This document shows, one piece after another, positions 1-10,145 of a DNA stretch of 64,000 nt. Source of the stretch: Spirometra erinaceieuropaei (lineage: Eukaryota > Platyhelminthes > Cestoda > Diphyllobothriidea > Diphyllobothriidae); the NCBI GenBank assembly GCA_902702965.1, contig CACRXP010000006.1:1925521-1989520 (forward strand), read 5' to 3'. The notes under the pieces are model-generated. The model did no database searches. It had not been told where the DNA came from and saw only the letters and a program-made list of their open reading frames with translations. A program made the translations under genes and the position numbers. Numbering within the stretch: the stretch's first letter is position 1; each line of letters begins with the position of its first letter.

Positions 1-786
1 AGAGCTTCCTCCCGCGCAAACCCCAATCAGATGACCACAGTTCGGGTCGGAGGGGGGACGGTCCATACCGCACTCTGTTTCGCCAATCAGATCTCCAATG
101 GCGACAAGAGTTCACTGGCAGTCCGGTCACGCGGAAAAATAGCCAGAAAATCGATGATCACAGACCAGTTGTAGTGGCGAGATGATGTAGGAGGTGAAAG
201 CATACAATTTTAAAGGATAGGCTTCAGTGTTAATCCTAAGGAAAGAGTTCCTCACAATAAATTTAATTAAGCATGGATGACGAGGCTGACAAGGCTCCAG
301 GGTACATTATTCGGAAAGAGAGCTCTGGTAACCCAATGAATTTAGCCTTAGGTTGTTCAGCCCAGACTGCTCACATGCCTCTCCGTAAAAAGATGCTATT
401 CGGCGACTATGAATGGGTTATTGACCAGAATGTGGGACCGTCCATATCGGGTCCTGACATTTTGTTCCTTGGAGCCCTAAATATATGGGAAAGTGGAGCG
501 AATATTCCTGCCTCTTTCTTACCAATCATTGGAAAATGACGCAGCTTAGACCAACAAAACGTTAAACAGACATCTGAAGGACGTGCTCGAATATGGTCTT
601 CGGTCTAGAACTTCGAGCGGGTAACGCACGCCCTTAAAATAAGTCACGAGTCAGTAGTCAATAAGAAGGCCATGATAACCCTGGTTAGGCCTGATATGCA
701 AACAGATTCCAGGGTTTTGAAGCAGACTTACCAATGCGTCTACCAGAAGTATCTTGCAGACCCGCTGCGATCAAGAAGGCGAAATA
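1..786. other. unassigned sequence before first MITE
   Basis: No repeat family or gene was recognised. An 88-codon open frame at 273-539 (+) starts with ATG and has mixed composition, but shows no motif, signal peptide or convincing splice context, so I do not call it a gene. Confidence 0.4.
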
Positions 787-1779
787 CAGTAAGTGGGCTA
801 ACTCATGAAATGTCCATCGAAATTCCGAAATACGTTTACGTTTCGAAAAAAATTAATTTAGTAGGGTTGTAAAACTAATCGGTTTGCCGTATTATTCTAC
901 AATACTTCAGTTAGCTCAGGATGCCGGCTTTCGAATGAACTTCCTTCCGGCTGCATGCAAAAACTATACTCTGTAAAAAATTATTACTCCAGTAACATGA
1001 ATTTTTCTCATGGATTTTCGACGCCCTTAAAAATTCAATTATCTTTCATGAAAAACATGCATAAAACTATTCGTTCTTCTGCTTATTTGTTAAAAAATTC
1101 CGTCTTCTAATTTTATACTCGAGCAAGAGACAGAATTTGGTTTTGAAAAAGTTTCTACTTGTGGGACTATTAAATACCGTGAAATGGCCGTTCATAAATT
1201 GTCGTGTTTCTGCAGTTATCAATGTGGTTTGTAAAGTTAACAATATGGATCAAATCCAATGTTAAATTTTATGAGCCCCATATGGTCTCCTCTTAATACC
1301 ATAGATAAATGTGTGGTTTTCCGTACGCGGAATATATACGGCTTGTAGTTTTCAAACCCTGAATCCAAGTGCAACTGTAGAACGGGTTTAAAATTATTTG
1401 CGAATTGGAAAAGTTTTTGAAAACAGAGTTATACCCTTTTTCTGAGTAAAAAATCGGAAGAAGACGTAATTATCTGCCGAATGAGCAAAGGAATGAATAT
1501 TTTTATGCATGTTTTCCATGAAATAAAATTGAGCCTTTAGGGGCATCGAAAATCACTGCGAAAATTTCATGCCACATAAGTAGTCATTTTTTACAGACTG
1601 TGGTTTGCGCATGCAGCCGAAAGGAAGTTCATTCGAAAGCCGGCGTCTTAAGGTAACTGAAATATTATAGAAATATTTTGCAGGCTCACTAGTTTTACAA
1701 CCCTACTTAATTAGTCTTTTCGAAACGAAAACGCATTTCGGAATTTCGGTGGAAATTTTATGAGTTAGCCCACCTATTA
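787..1779 (+). mobile_element. foldback MITE, family A (full-length copy)
   Basis: This 993-bp element begins with CAG and is flanked by TA on the left (785-786) and right (1780-1781). Its two ends are long imperfect inverted repeats: about 370-400 bp from 787 match the reverse complement of the segment ending at 1779. This includes the shared GGGCTAACTCATGAAAT terminus (ATAAAAT on the right arm) and the 'gcatgcaaaaac' and 'cgaaaatca' blocks. An unpaired centre lies at roughly 1170-1395. There is no coding capacity. The TA flanks suggest Tc1/mariner-type mobilisation; that is inference. The centre has the same orientation as the copy at 39256 and the opposite orientation to the copy at 31157. 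Confidence 0.85.
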
Positions 1780-1781
1780 TA

Positions 1782-2556
1782 ATTGAGAAGATCGACCCCT
1801 TCTGCGAGGCAAAACCACCATCCCCTTCCCTTAAACCCATGTTCTTACGGTTGTTACTTACTTTCTTTGGGTAGACGTCTGCTTTTTTGTATCGAATTCA
1901 GAAAACGCACCTTCAACAGTATGTTCACCATGTTCTTGAAACAACGTTTAAACATCCATCCCGAAAAAGATGGATTTGAAGGTACACTCACTTTACTTAT
2001 TTGCTTGGTGGCAGTGCACATCAAAAGACCTCAGAAAAGAACACACAGGGACGTTACAAAACAACAAAATGAGGAGATTCTTCTATTGATGGGGGTCACG
2101 ATTGAATAATATTGATGATGATACCAATAATAATAATAATGACGTATGATTACACTAAGTGAAGTAAGTCCTGAAATAAGTGTATATTAAATTGAATCTC
2201 CAAACACCCGGAAGCCGGCTCAAATACATCGATCAACACCCCCGATTAATAACGAACAGCCTTAAGTAAAATGAAAAACATATGTGAATGGCTAGAAATA
2301 ATATTACGTTGGCTAAGAATAACATTTTTAAGAAAGGCGGAAGTCCTAAAACGTGAGAAATCGCATCAAAAGGTAAACTAAAGTTTCGAAAGTCCATGAA
2401 GGCTGTCCATACAAAAAACCAAGTAAGTAAAGTGATATAAGTAGAAAAATATTCGAAAATGGTCCGTTTGCTCGATATGTTCTCAAATGCCGTCTAAGAA
2501 TTTGTACAAAATCAACTGTGCTTATAAACTAACTCACCAAACTTTAAGTATAGATT
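1782..2556. other. no gene recognised; AT-rich
   Basis: AT-rich sequence with a short AAT microsatellite near 2125-2142. It could hold the 3' untranslated region of the minus-strand candidate gene that ends at 2557, but I see no AATAAA close to that stop. Confidence 0.4.
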
Positions 2557-2705
2557 TCAGCATGATTCTGTCAGAAGTTGCTGTAGTTTTTCCCTTTTTG
2601 GACTTTCCGAGATGTAGTTGATTAAATCAAAGAGGGTTTCACTGGAATCCCCTGATAGAGACGCCACATAAATAAAAGTTTCCACAAGAAGACGTGTTGA
2701 AAGAC
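2557..2705 (-). CDS. candidate small protein, terminal exon (exon 2 of 2)
   Basis: Read on the minus strand, this exon follows a good acceptor (pyrimidine-rich tract ending ...ttgctcccgacag) and ends at a TGA at 2557-2559. It contributes 48 complete codons after finishing a split codon. The first exon (3143-3269) ends after one base of a codon and this exon begins with the two missing bases, so the reading phase matches across a 437-bp intron; the split codon becomes AGT (Ser). The predicted C-terminus is rich in Leu, Glu and Ser, probably helical, and ends ...QLLTESC. I recognise no family. No polyadenylation signal is obvious just downstream. The support is splice-site quality plus phase agreement only. 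Confidence 0.35.
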
Positions 2706-3142
2706 CTGTCGGGAGCAAATAAATTCGAAGAGAACTAGCGAATACTATCATAAGCATGCCAATAATGTTAATGCGTGGTTATGACGACAGTAGAGTCCGC
2801 TGACTGTTTAAATGTGAGTAGTTGTGGTTTTCGATGTTCCCAATCAACTACGCGAAAAAATAGGCCCTGTAGTTTGTGTCCATAAAAACCTCAAAAATAA
2901 AGTATTTCTTGAGGTCATTTAATAAACAGTAAGTTCTTAAGCGTTTTCGTGCAGATGGCCTTTTGGGTCATAGCTGTAAGCACGCTCAGGCATGAGGCCT
3001 CATCGCCAACGAAAACGAACGTCCACAAGGAAATTCTGCGAGAAATATGCTCATTCTCAAGGGAAAAACCTTTGCTAGTAAGTTACTCCCTTTAAAGAAG
3101 CCTTAATAATGTATCTCGCTAAAGAATGTCCACATGCCTTAC

Positions 3143-3269
3143 TTTTTTCGAGGTAAAGTCGGAGAATGAATTGTAACGTTTGCCCGGCTTTTTCAGTTCC
3201 CTGAAAGTGCTGATAATTTTTCCACTGCAGACGAAAGAACTCACTTTGCTCTTGGTAGTGAGTTGTCAT
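3143..3269 (-). CDS. candidate small protein, first exon (exon 1 of 2)
   Basis: On the minus strand an ATG at 3269-3267 opens a frame of 42 codons plus one base. It ends at a donor reading GAAAAAA|GTAAGG (exon end at 3143). The peptide starts MTTHYQEQSEFFRLQWKNYQ and looks soluble and helical, without a signal peptide or membrane segment. Joined to the exon at 2557-2705 it would give a 91-residue protein. The frame is open further upstream (an open stretch reaches 3455), so the true start could be earlier. Alternatively the segment from 3224, after a CTGCAG acceptor, could be an internal exon. I cannot name the product. Confidence 0.33.
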
Positions 3270-4199
3270 TTTCGCCTTCTTTGCTTGCTTTTGGGTCCGT
3301 TTCACGATGATGCATGTAAGGCAGAGTGGCCATTTAAATACTAACATACTGCTCAAACTGCTGTAGTTTTGCAATTTTGTCCTAAATTGCGTATTAGCGA
3401 GAATCAGACCCCGCACAAAGTATCGTGCTCCGTGCTGTAAAGTTAAAATGGCCATTTGGTGATTGGTTTTTTGCGGCTACTCTTGAAATATGGACGAATG
3501 TCAGGAAAATGTGGGCAAGTTGAAACAATGGACTGTTTTTAGGCATTAATACTGCCCCTAATGTATTGAATCGCTATCATCTATAAGCTTAAATACTTGG
3601 AACCGGAAAAACATCCGGTTTTAGAAAATAATATGCTCATTCTGAGGGAGAGAGAGAGAGAAGAATTCGCTTTATTTTGAAATTATACATTTAAACTTGT
3701 CAGCAAAAATGAGCTCCATTCACTGTGGGTAGAAAATAAGCTCATAAATTGCTCAAGGGTCAAAAAGTTTTACACAACAAGGAACAACTATAATTGGGAC
3801 AGTTTAAGTCTTAGCTTCGGTATTTCTGTCTCTTCACATTTAATATAGCGCGCAAGGAATGGTCCGACTTCCGTGGACCAAAAAATCCATTTTTAAGTTG
3901 GCAATAGTTTGGTGAAACTCTCCTCTCATAGAGAAAACCTCTCGAATTCGCAAATTTGGTTTAGGACGGCCATTCAATGGCAAATTACTTGAATATAAGA
4001 CGACATTAACTTCCACCTGAAGTTGAAAATCTTTCCCTTGAGGAAATTCCCTAGAAACATATTTTGCACGAGCAAAGGTTATTTCCATAAATACATTAGA
4101 GTGAATAGGTGAATTGTACAAAGTCTATGTACTTCAAATTGATCATTCATATTTCCATCATTAGGTTCCATGTATTACGTCATCCATTGTATACAGGTA
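3270..4199. other. no firm gene; possible upstream exon material
   Basis: Contains a (GA)n tract near 3646-3661 and a minus-strand open frame at 3840-4121 (93 codons). That frame has internal acceptor-like (near 4049) and donor-like sites, but no recognised domain. It might belong to the neighbouring candidate gene; I do not call it. Confidence 0.3.
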
Positions 4200-4888
4200 C
4201 AGTGAGTGACCGATCTCATGAAATGTTAGCCGAAATTCCGAAATGCGTTTCCGATCAGGAAGGATAACTTAGGTGGGGTTGTAGTACTGATTATCTTTCG
4301 GCATAATCCTATAATAGCTCGGACTTGGCAGGATGTTGGCTTTTAAATACACTTCTTTTCAATCTTCTGTAGAAACCGTTCTCGACAAAAAGTGACTACT
4401 TAAGTAGCATGCATCTTTCACACTGATTTTTGATGGTCATATAAATTCAAATATATTTCCCAAAAAACATGAACAAAAATATTCTCTTTTACTCATTTGA
4501 TGGAGAATCATGACAACCTCATTATTTATACTTAAAGAAGGTGTATAATTCGGTTTCTAAAAAGTTGTCTAGTTCCCGAATAATTTGGAGCCTGATCAGC
4601 GCCTAATGATTTTAGTCTACAAGATGCATGAATTTCGTGCAAGAAAAATCATGTACTCTTCTATGTCTTTAAAAAGATACCATATTGGGTCCATAAAATT
4701 TTGCGATGGATGCGGACTGTGTTGTACCTTTCATGAGGAGCAAAGGTGAACGGACAAGTGCGATGCTGTATGAATGGAAATTGCACAGTCTCAAAAAATC
4801 TCATAGTTAGAAATTTTTTTGAAACCTTATTATACTCTTTCTTTGAGTACAAATAATAAAGTTGACATGATTCTCCATTGTCATAAAT
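4200..4888 (+). mobile_element. foldback MITE, family B (truncated right side)
   Basis: Starts with CAGTGAGTGACCGATCTC after a TA (4198-4199). It carries the 'tgaaatg...ccgaaattccgaaatgcg' subterminal block shared with the other foldback elements. The element runs through the unpaired centre and into the start of its right arm, then stops at about 4888 where a GC-rich repeat begins. The right terminus is missing. Confidence 0.75.
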
Positions 4889-4904
4889 CCTCTTCAAGTG
4901 TTTG

Positions 4905-5170
4905 TTGTGGGCCAAGGGTGTGGTGGTACGCCCTAGGTGCGGGTTTTCGTCGTGTCAGCCACCTGCGACCTCTCCCGCCTCTGGTCTTCTTGACTTACAC
5001 ATGACACCGGAGCCATGTGGGGGCGGAGGAGGAGAGGGTGTGGTAGATACAGCGCAAGCATGCTATCATTATAAACAAATTCACGCACAGGTCACCGTCC
5101 CTGCTCTCGCCCTCCTGTGGAACCCACAGTTAACATCGTTGGTGACGACGGTCGAACTGTTGTATGGTGG
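4905..5170 (+). repeat. GC-rich interspersed repeat, family C
   Basis: The same sequence order recurs at 27090-27300 and 44690-44960 (+), 22030-22160 (+, partial), 21190-21345 (-) and 30425-30590 (-). The order is a 'gtgcgggttttcgtcgtgtc' block, 'ctcccgcctctggtcttctt', a purine-rich GGA patch, and 'aggtcaccgtccctgctctc'. No conserved reading frame or tRNA-like promoter was seen. Confidence 0.7.
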
Positions 5171-5284
5171 ACTGATGTGTGACTTGATGCCATTCACACA
5201 TTGGATATTCAAGCCGCCTATCCTGCTTATGTGATGTTTGTGGAGCCAGGTCGTGTTGGCACACGCAGATGGCATGTTTAACTC

Positions 5285-5545
5285 TGTCAAACACCTAACT
5301 CCTTCTTACTGTGGCTTCTGCCGTTTACTTTGTCAGTCCCTGCGCCAAATCCCGCCTCCCGTCTTCTCGTCTCTATCTCCATACCGGCTTCGGATGGGAG
5401 GAGGAGGAGGAGGAGGAGGAGGAAGGGAGAGAGAGTGTGCGGTAGGCGCAGTGTAAGTCCACTTTCAGTGTAAACAAATTCACGCACTGTCGAGCATGCG
5501 GCGAACATCCTCGGTAACAACGGCGGATCCGCCGTGTGTCTTTAC
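5285..5545 (+). repeat. GC-rich repeat family C, degenerate second copy
   Basis: A diverged copy in direct orientation to 4905-5170. It shares the 'ataaacaaattcacgcac'-type block (here 'gtaaacaaattcacgcac'), a 'cggtaacaacgg' end and an expanded GGA tract at about 5396-5430. Confidence 0.5.
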
Positions 5546-6165
5546 ATCTGGTAGCCGCCCGATCAATTCTCATCTTCTCCCGGCCCCCAAATCACAAGAG
5601 TCCACCGGAGAGGGCGAAATCCAATGTCGAAGTCCGTCCAGTCTAATCGGGGCTGTCTTCCCTCTATATCAAAACCGCAGATTTTAGCACTTTCCTGAGA
5701 TGACCTAGAAGCCCCGGTTAAATGTGCACTGCTTATCCCCCAAGTGGGGAAGAAACGACTGACAAACGTGCCCGATAAAACTGCTGGTAATCATGTCGTC
5801 GGCAGGTTGACTGCGGTTGGTAAACAATGAACATACTGCCGAAAAACGGACGAACCGCCATTCCTATCCTCTTTGCTCCGCCTATATCAGTCAGAGTGAC
5901 CCGGCTAGCTCCAGATTTGCGATGCAAATCGAAAAGAGGAGAAATCAAGTCACCTACGAAGAGACCCGAGACAAGGTAGGAGGTCCCTTTGTATGGGACC
6001 GCCACAATTAGGGAGGTTGATTTTTATTCAGAGAGTAGGTGTTCGGGCCTTGCATCGTTTTGTCACTGAAGCTAGCCACGGAGTTATTGATTTTTCAAGT
6101 AACTGTCCGCGTGACCTGAGTACTGCTGAGCATTTTTCGCTATTTGGCGAGTTGACTGAGGGAAA
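5546..6165. other. no feature recognised
   Basis: Unique-looking sequence with short open frames on both strands only. No repeat family or gene was identified. Confidence 0.4.
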
Positions 6166-6169
6166 AGAA

Positions 6170-6425
6170 CTCACCATGAGATTCTTCCTCCCCTACCCCC
6201 CTCCCCCGCGGCCGTGCCAGCCCAGACCTTATTCACGAGAACAGGGACGCACACAGCCCCCCCCCTTCGCCCTCGGCAACACATGTGGTCCTGCGCTCGA
6301 TTCCAGGAATGGTGCCTATTCCCGTGTCCCAACCCTAATCTTGGTCCTAATCTTAACCTGAACCGCAACCCTAACCCCAACACCGACCTGTATTACGGAG
6401 GTTTAGGCTCCCGTTTTCCACCTAA
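6170..6425 (-). repeat. interspersed repeat family D with TTAGGG-like core
   Basis: On the minus strand it follows the family D order: a degenerate TTAGGG-like core, then 'ggacacgggaataggcacc', then a 'gcgcaggaccaca' block, then a homopolymeric G/C tract. The same order occurs at 13505-13705, 22790-22955 and 36090-36270 on the plus strand and at 44110-44262 on the minus strand. Confidence 0.6.
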
Positions 6426-6429
6426 GTGT

Positions 6430-7670
6430 TTTACAGTTACGTGATCTGTTCTCACACCTCAATCGAAGGCTGTACTTCCGATGAAGTAATGAGGTCATCT
6501 AGGCGTCCGCATACGCATAAGCATCCACTCCGACAGCACAACGTTCAGTTTCTCCGTGTGACAGCGTGCCGGCGGGTACATTGTCCACAGGGGAACAAGA
6601 TTTACATATCAGGATGTTAGGTGGACGGGTGAAGAGTGTCACACGCTGAAGTATAAACACTGGCGGTTCAGAGACAGTGTGGTGGCCTGATGCGTGATTA
6701 CGACGCAGGCCACACGCTGTCGCCAGTGTGAACCGGAGACCGGATGTGGATTGATTGGCGCAGAGTCCGTCGTTCAAAGTGCGGCTGGAAACCACTGACC
6801 ATTAGCTAAGTCCAGGAAATGGGTTGTCGTCAGAGGAAAAGTTTGCATGTTGTCAGCAAAAAAACCTAAAGCACCTTTTCGTGCAAACTGACGCTGTAGC
6901 TGTAGCATGCCTGAAAGCCAGGGCAGCACTCTTTGAAACTCTTAAGTTTACTTCCAGGTAGCAAATTCCACTTAAGTCCAGCTGTCATGACGATAAGTAC
7001 GATATATAGTTTGACGGCAGTTCATGGTTGCTGACTTCCGCAGTACTTATGTTACATTAATTTTCGGCGCGCTGAGAAAGTCAGTTACACAAATTTTTAC
7101 CATTTGAAGAACCTAAGACATGTCGGAACTTGTATATTTGAAAAATTAAATTATTATGTTCGAAAATTTTGTAAAAGGGAAATTCTTGCCTGCATATTGT
7201 GTCGCCGAATTTGCACAGGCATCTTAGGCCTGCTTACGAAGCATTCAAAGTGTTTCAAATGGATTCCAATGACGTAAATACTTGTGTGTGTGCTTCCAGA
7301 AGGCAAATAAACCTAGTTGTTGTCGAGGCCCCCGCAATATGTGCGAACGCAGCCAGGGTCCAAAAAGTACGATTTGCCCTTAGGACCCGATTTCGGGACA
7401 GAATGTGGGCACTCGCGTCCGGTCTTAGAGTCTGGGTCTTAATGGCTCATAAAACAACCTAGAAATTACTAATCTAAATGCTGGCCTTTCATTCGATCCG
7501 AAGGTGAATACTGATCCTGGAACTATTATCCCTATAGGTTCTGCCTTTGCCTGCAGATCCCTCGATTTCCGCGAGGCCGTTCGTTAAGTTGCGATTGTAA
7601 AGATACAATGCGAATTAGAAGTTAGAGTGTGTCTCCCAAGTCGCTTTGAAGGCTCCCTGCTGTTGATGGC
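6430..7670. other. no feature recognised
   Basis: Only short open frames (up to 98 codons) without motifs. No repeat family was identified. Confidence 0.4.
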
Positions 7671-7672
7671 TG

Positions 7673-7790
7673 GTCGCTTGGCTCAGTGGCAAAGCAGCAA
7701 ACTCTTCATTTAGTCAACTTGATTTCAAATTCCAAGTTGTTCCCGCACTCTTCACTGTAAATTATCTTTTTGGAACAGTTTTTGATCGGG
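7673..7790 (+). mobile_element. degenerate tRNA-derived SINE fragment
   Basis: Contains an A-box-like 'cttggctcagtggcaaag' followed by a poor B-box region ('gatttcaaattccaag'). It looks like an old member of the SINE family seen intact at 7822-8070. Confidence 0.45.
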
Positions 7791-7821
7791 TTATTATACA
7801 CATATATATGGTAGATGGCGC

Positions 7822-8070
7822 TCAACGGAACGAATGAGTTCCGTAACAACGATCGGTGAGCGCCCCCTATCATTGTCTATTCGTGATCGAAAACCGACAG
7901 GGCAACGGGCTCGTGGCCCAGTGGTAAGAGGCGTGGACTTCTAACTAACAGGTCGCGAGTTTGACCCTGGGGTGTTCCATACTTCGGGATTGGGTATGAC
8001 TGGCTGACGACGGCCAGTAAGCCAGAAATGTCCATTCCAGTCTCCCTTGTATTTTTCGGTAATACCATTC
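7822..8070 (+). mobile_element. tRNA-derived SINE
   Basis: The order is: a 5' block 'gagttccgtaac...gatcggtgagcgcc', then a tRNA-like head with A box (gtggcccagtggtaagagg) and B box (ggtcgcgagtttgaccc), then a conserved tail ('gactggctgacgacggccag', 'aagccagaaatg'), ending near 'tttttcggtaata'. The anticodon-loop region reads acttctaact, reminiscent of tRNA-Arg(UCU); that origin is inference. The same family recurs about a dozen times in the window. Confidence 0.85.
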
Positions 8071-8094
8071 TACTTATACACATATATATATGGT

Positions 8095-8260
8095 AAAGGT
8101 ATCATACCGTACGCCCGACATAAATACTCGCTAAAAGCCCAGACACGTGTTTCGTCGATATTCTGCCGCTGCGTGACACAAGTGCGAGGGGTACGGCTCT
8201 TCAGTGGGACTCCCAGCGTTCTCTATGCGGTTTCTGGCATATGAACTCCAGAGAATAATC
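8095..8260 (+). repeat. single arm of repeat family G
   Basis: Shares 'aaaagcccagaca.g.gtttcg.cgat', '...gcgaggggt.cggct', 'cagtggg' and 'tctg..atatgaactcca' with the inverted pair at 34735-35072, and more weakly with 54875-54990. It lies directly left of the Merlin element. Confidence 0.6.
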
Positions 8261-8450
8261 AAGTTAATAATTTCAGAAATTACGCAGCGCAGGACTTGGA
8301 CTTAAATCTCCGGGACATGACTTTTTAGGGCCAGAACCGAAATTTCAATGAACATTCGAGTCGAAGACAGTCAACGGTAACAATCGGGAGATGGCACACA
8401 AATACCCCGCTTAACCAAAGCAGCCTGTCTTACGGGATAGGTGGTGATAG

Positions 8451-8882
8451 GGGTTTTATGGGTGGTGGCTGGTCGGGATTTACGATACTAACCGATGGAA
8501 AGCCTTATTTGAACAGGTGAATGGTCGAATTTGGCCCGCTCTCCGTTCCGTTATTACAAAATGGGTCGACAAAGGCAGTATAATGGTAACGGACGAGTGG
8601 AAGGCGTATAATCGTCTTCCCTCAGAAGGTTATCTACATCTCTCTGTTAAGCATCCAAAGAACTTCAAGGCCCCTACCACCGGACGGCACACCAATGCCA
8701 TTGAGGCATACTGGAGTAGATTGAAAAGGAAACTCCACGAGGGATGCCCTGTATGTGGTCGAGCTGTGTGGGCTCACATAGACGAAGTTCAGTATCGTCT
8801 TTGGTTTGGCCTCAAAGCCATCTCTTTGACAGATGCCTGGGGACTGTTCCTGTCTCATGTATTGCTGACTTATCCTATTTAA
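8451..8882 (+). pseudogene. Merlin (IS1595/ISXO2-like) transposase remnant
   Basis: This open frame of about 143 codons has no proper start: a TAG precedes it at 8448-8450, and any ATG near 8517 is out of frame. It encodes the C-terminal half of a DDE transposase of the ISXO2/Merlin type. Visible landmarks are the second acidic motif in 'IMVTDEWKAY', the 'GYLHLSVKHPKNF' stretch, and the third acidic motif in 'TGRHTNAIEAYWSRLKRKLH', which is characteristic of this family. The N-terminal part, with the first aspartate and any zinc-binding region, is missing, so catalysis is not expected. It lies between the inverted repeats of the surrounding element, which supports the assignment. Confidence 0.8.
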
Positions 8883-9175
8883 AAGTGATTTTGTTTTGCA
8901 ATAAACTGCCATAATGCGAATGCATGCCGTATATTCAGGTGTGCGTGTGTAACGATGGGGAAGGTTGGGTAACAGCGACCATCGTCCATGTAACCTCCTG
9001 CGATGTTCGTTCGGCCAGCCCATATTAGGCCGTCGGGGAAAATCCATGTAGTGCGTGAAAGTCGGCCTGCAACCGCTGATATAGCCTGAAGGCGTTTGAG
9101 TCCACTGTTAAAGTTATTATTTCTAAGTAACGGATTTTTTTGGATACCATCTCCCGATTCTTACCCAATCAACTA

Positions 9176-9373
9176 CTGTAGAATAACCACGTAATGCCCA
9201 TTCTACAAACAAGCAGTACTACGAGTAGTATGAAATCCATATGGAAAAGGTATTATACCGTACTTAGCAAGTATCTATGCCGGGAGTACGGTATAATACA
9301 TTTTCCATATGGATTTCATACTACTCGTAGTACTACCTGTTTGTAGAATGGGCATTACGTGGTTATTCTACAA
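9176..9373. mobile_element. 198-bp hairpin MITE nested in Merlin right repeat
   Basis: A near-perfect palindrome: arms 9176-9264 and 9285-9373 pair along about 89 bp around a 20-nt loop, and the element is flanked by TA on both sides (9174-9175 and 9374-9375). It interrupts the Merlin right inverted repeat, whose two halves continue on either side. It has no coding capacity. Confidence 0.8.
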
Positions 9374-9514
9374 TAGTTGACTCTCTTCGGCTCGAATGTT
9401 CATTGAAATTTCGGTTCTGACCCTAAAAAGTCATGTCCCGGAGATTTAAGTCCAAGTCCTGCGCTGCGTAATTTCTGAAATTATTCATTGGGTATATAAA
9501 TACTTATAGGTGTG

Positions 9515-10145
9515 AGTATACAGAACAGCGTTGTCGACAAGAGCAAGAGAGACCGAGATACACGTTTCTGGCTTATCAACCCTCATCAGCCAGCCACACT
9601 CAACTCCAGCCTTTGCAACTCTTGAGATTCAATTCCGCGACCTGCTGGTTGGAAGTTCAACGCTCTGAGCACTGAGCCACGGGCCCGCTGTCCTGTCGGT
9701 CGCGGTCGGGCATAGTTACAATGGTAGAAGGACGCTCGCCGATCTCGCTATGGGACATATTCATCCTGTTGTGCCTTGGGATTCAATCCAGAACCCCGTC
9801 AGCAGCCGTACAACGCTAGTGATATAGGCAAAACAGCACTGCTGAAAGAGATAGGGGAGACTGATATGGTCATTTCTGGCTTATCAGCTGTCCTCAGCCA
9901 GCTATACCCAGCCCCGAGGTGTGGAGCACCTGGGATCCGATCCCGCAACCTGCTGATTGGAAATCCAACGTCTTAACCACTGAGCCACTGAGTCCTATCT
10001 GTTGCGATCAAGCATATGCAATGATAGAGGGGGGCCCTCACCGATCGTTCTTACGGAACTCACTCGTCCCCCTGTGCCTTGCGGCTCTCCCTCGTTGACC
10101 GCCAGCAGCCGCCTAGCGGCGCATAATATAGGCGTAATATCATCA
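9515..10145 (-). mobile_element. tandem SINE dimer (minus strand)
   Basis: Two head-to-tail units with a period near 290 bp. The 'agagagaccgag.tac..ttctggcttatca' block at about 9540 recurs as 'agataggggagactgatatgg..ttctggcttatca' near 9848. Each unit holds an inverted tRNA-like head (B boxes near 9630-9645 and 9935-9950) followed by 'cgctcgccgatctc' or 'cctcaccgatcgttc'. The right-hand edge carries the 'agcagccgcctagcggcg' block that also starts the second unit. Confidence 0.75.

Larger units (their letters stand above)
8266..9485 (+). mobile_element. Merlin-type DNA transposon (decayed, with nested MITE)
   Basis: Long terminal inverted repeats bound the element. The left end (8266 to about 8375, starting AATAATTTCAG) matches the reverse complement of the right end (about 9378-9485) almost base for base. 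The inner continuation of the left arm ('caatcgggagatgg') is found inverted at about 9148-9163. The right arm is split by a 198-bp hairpin element at 9176-9373. The interior carries an IS1595/ISXO2-like transposase remnant. Merlin elements are the eukaryotic relatives of IS1016/IS1595. I see no clear target-site duplication. The distance between the left repeat and the coding remnant is short, which suggests an internal deletion. Confidence 0.75.

Noticed and set aside
7921..7976. tRNA gene at the SINE head
   Set aside because: Boxes A and B are present, but the acceptor stem is absent and the same unit recurs with a common non-tRNA tail, so it is a SINE.
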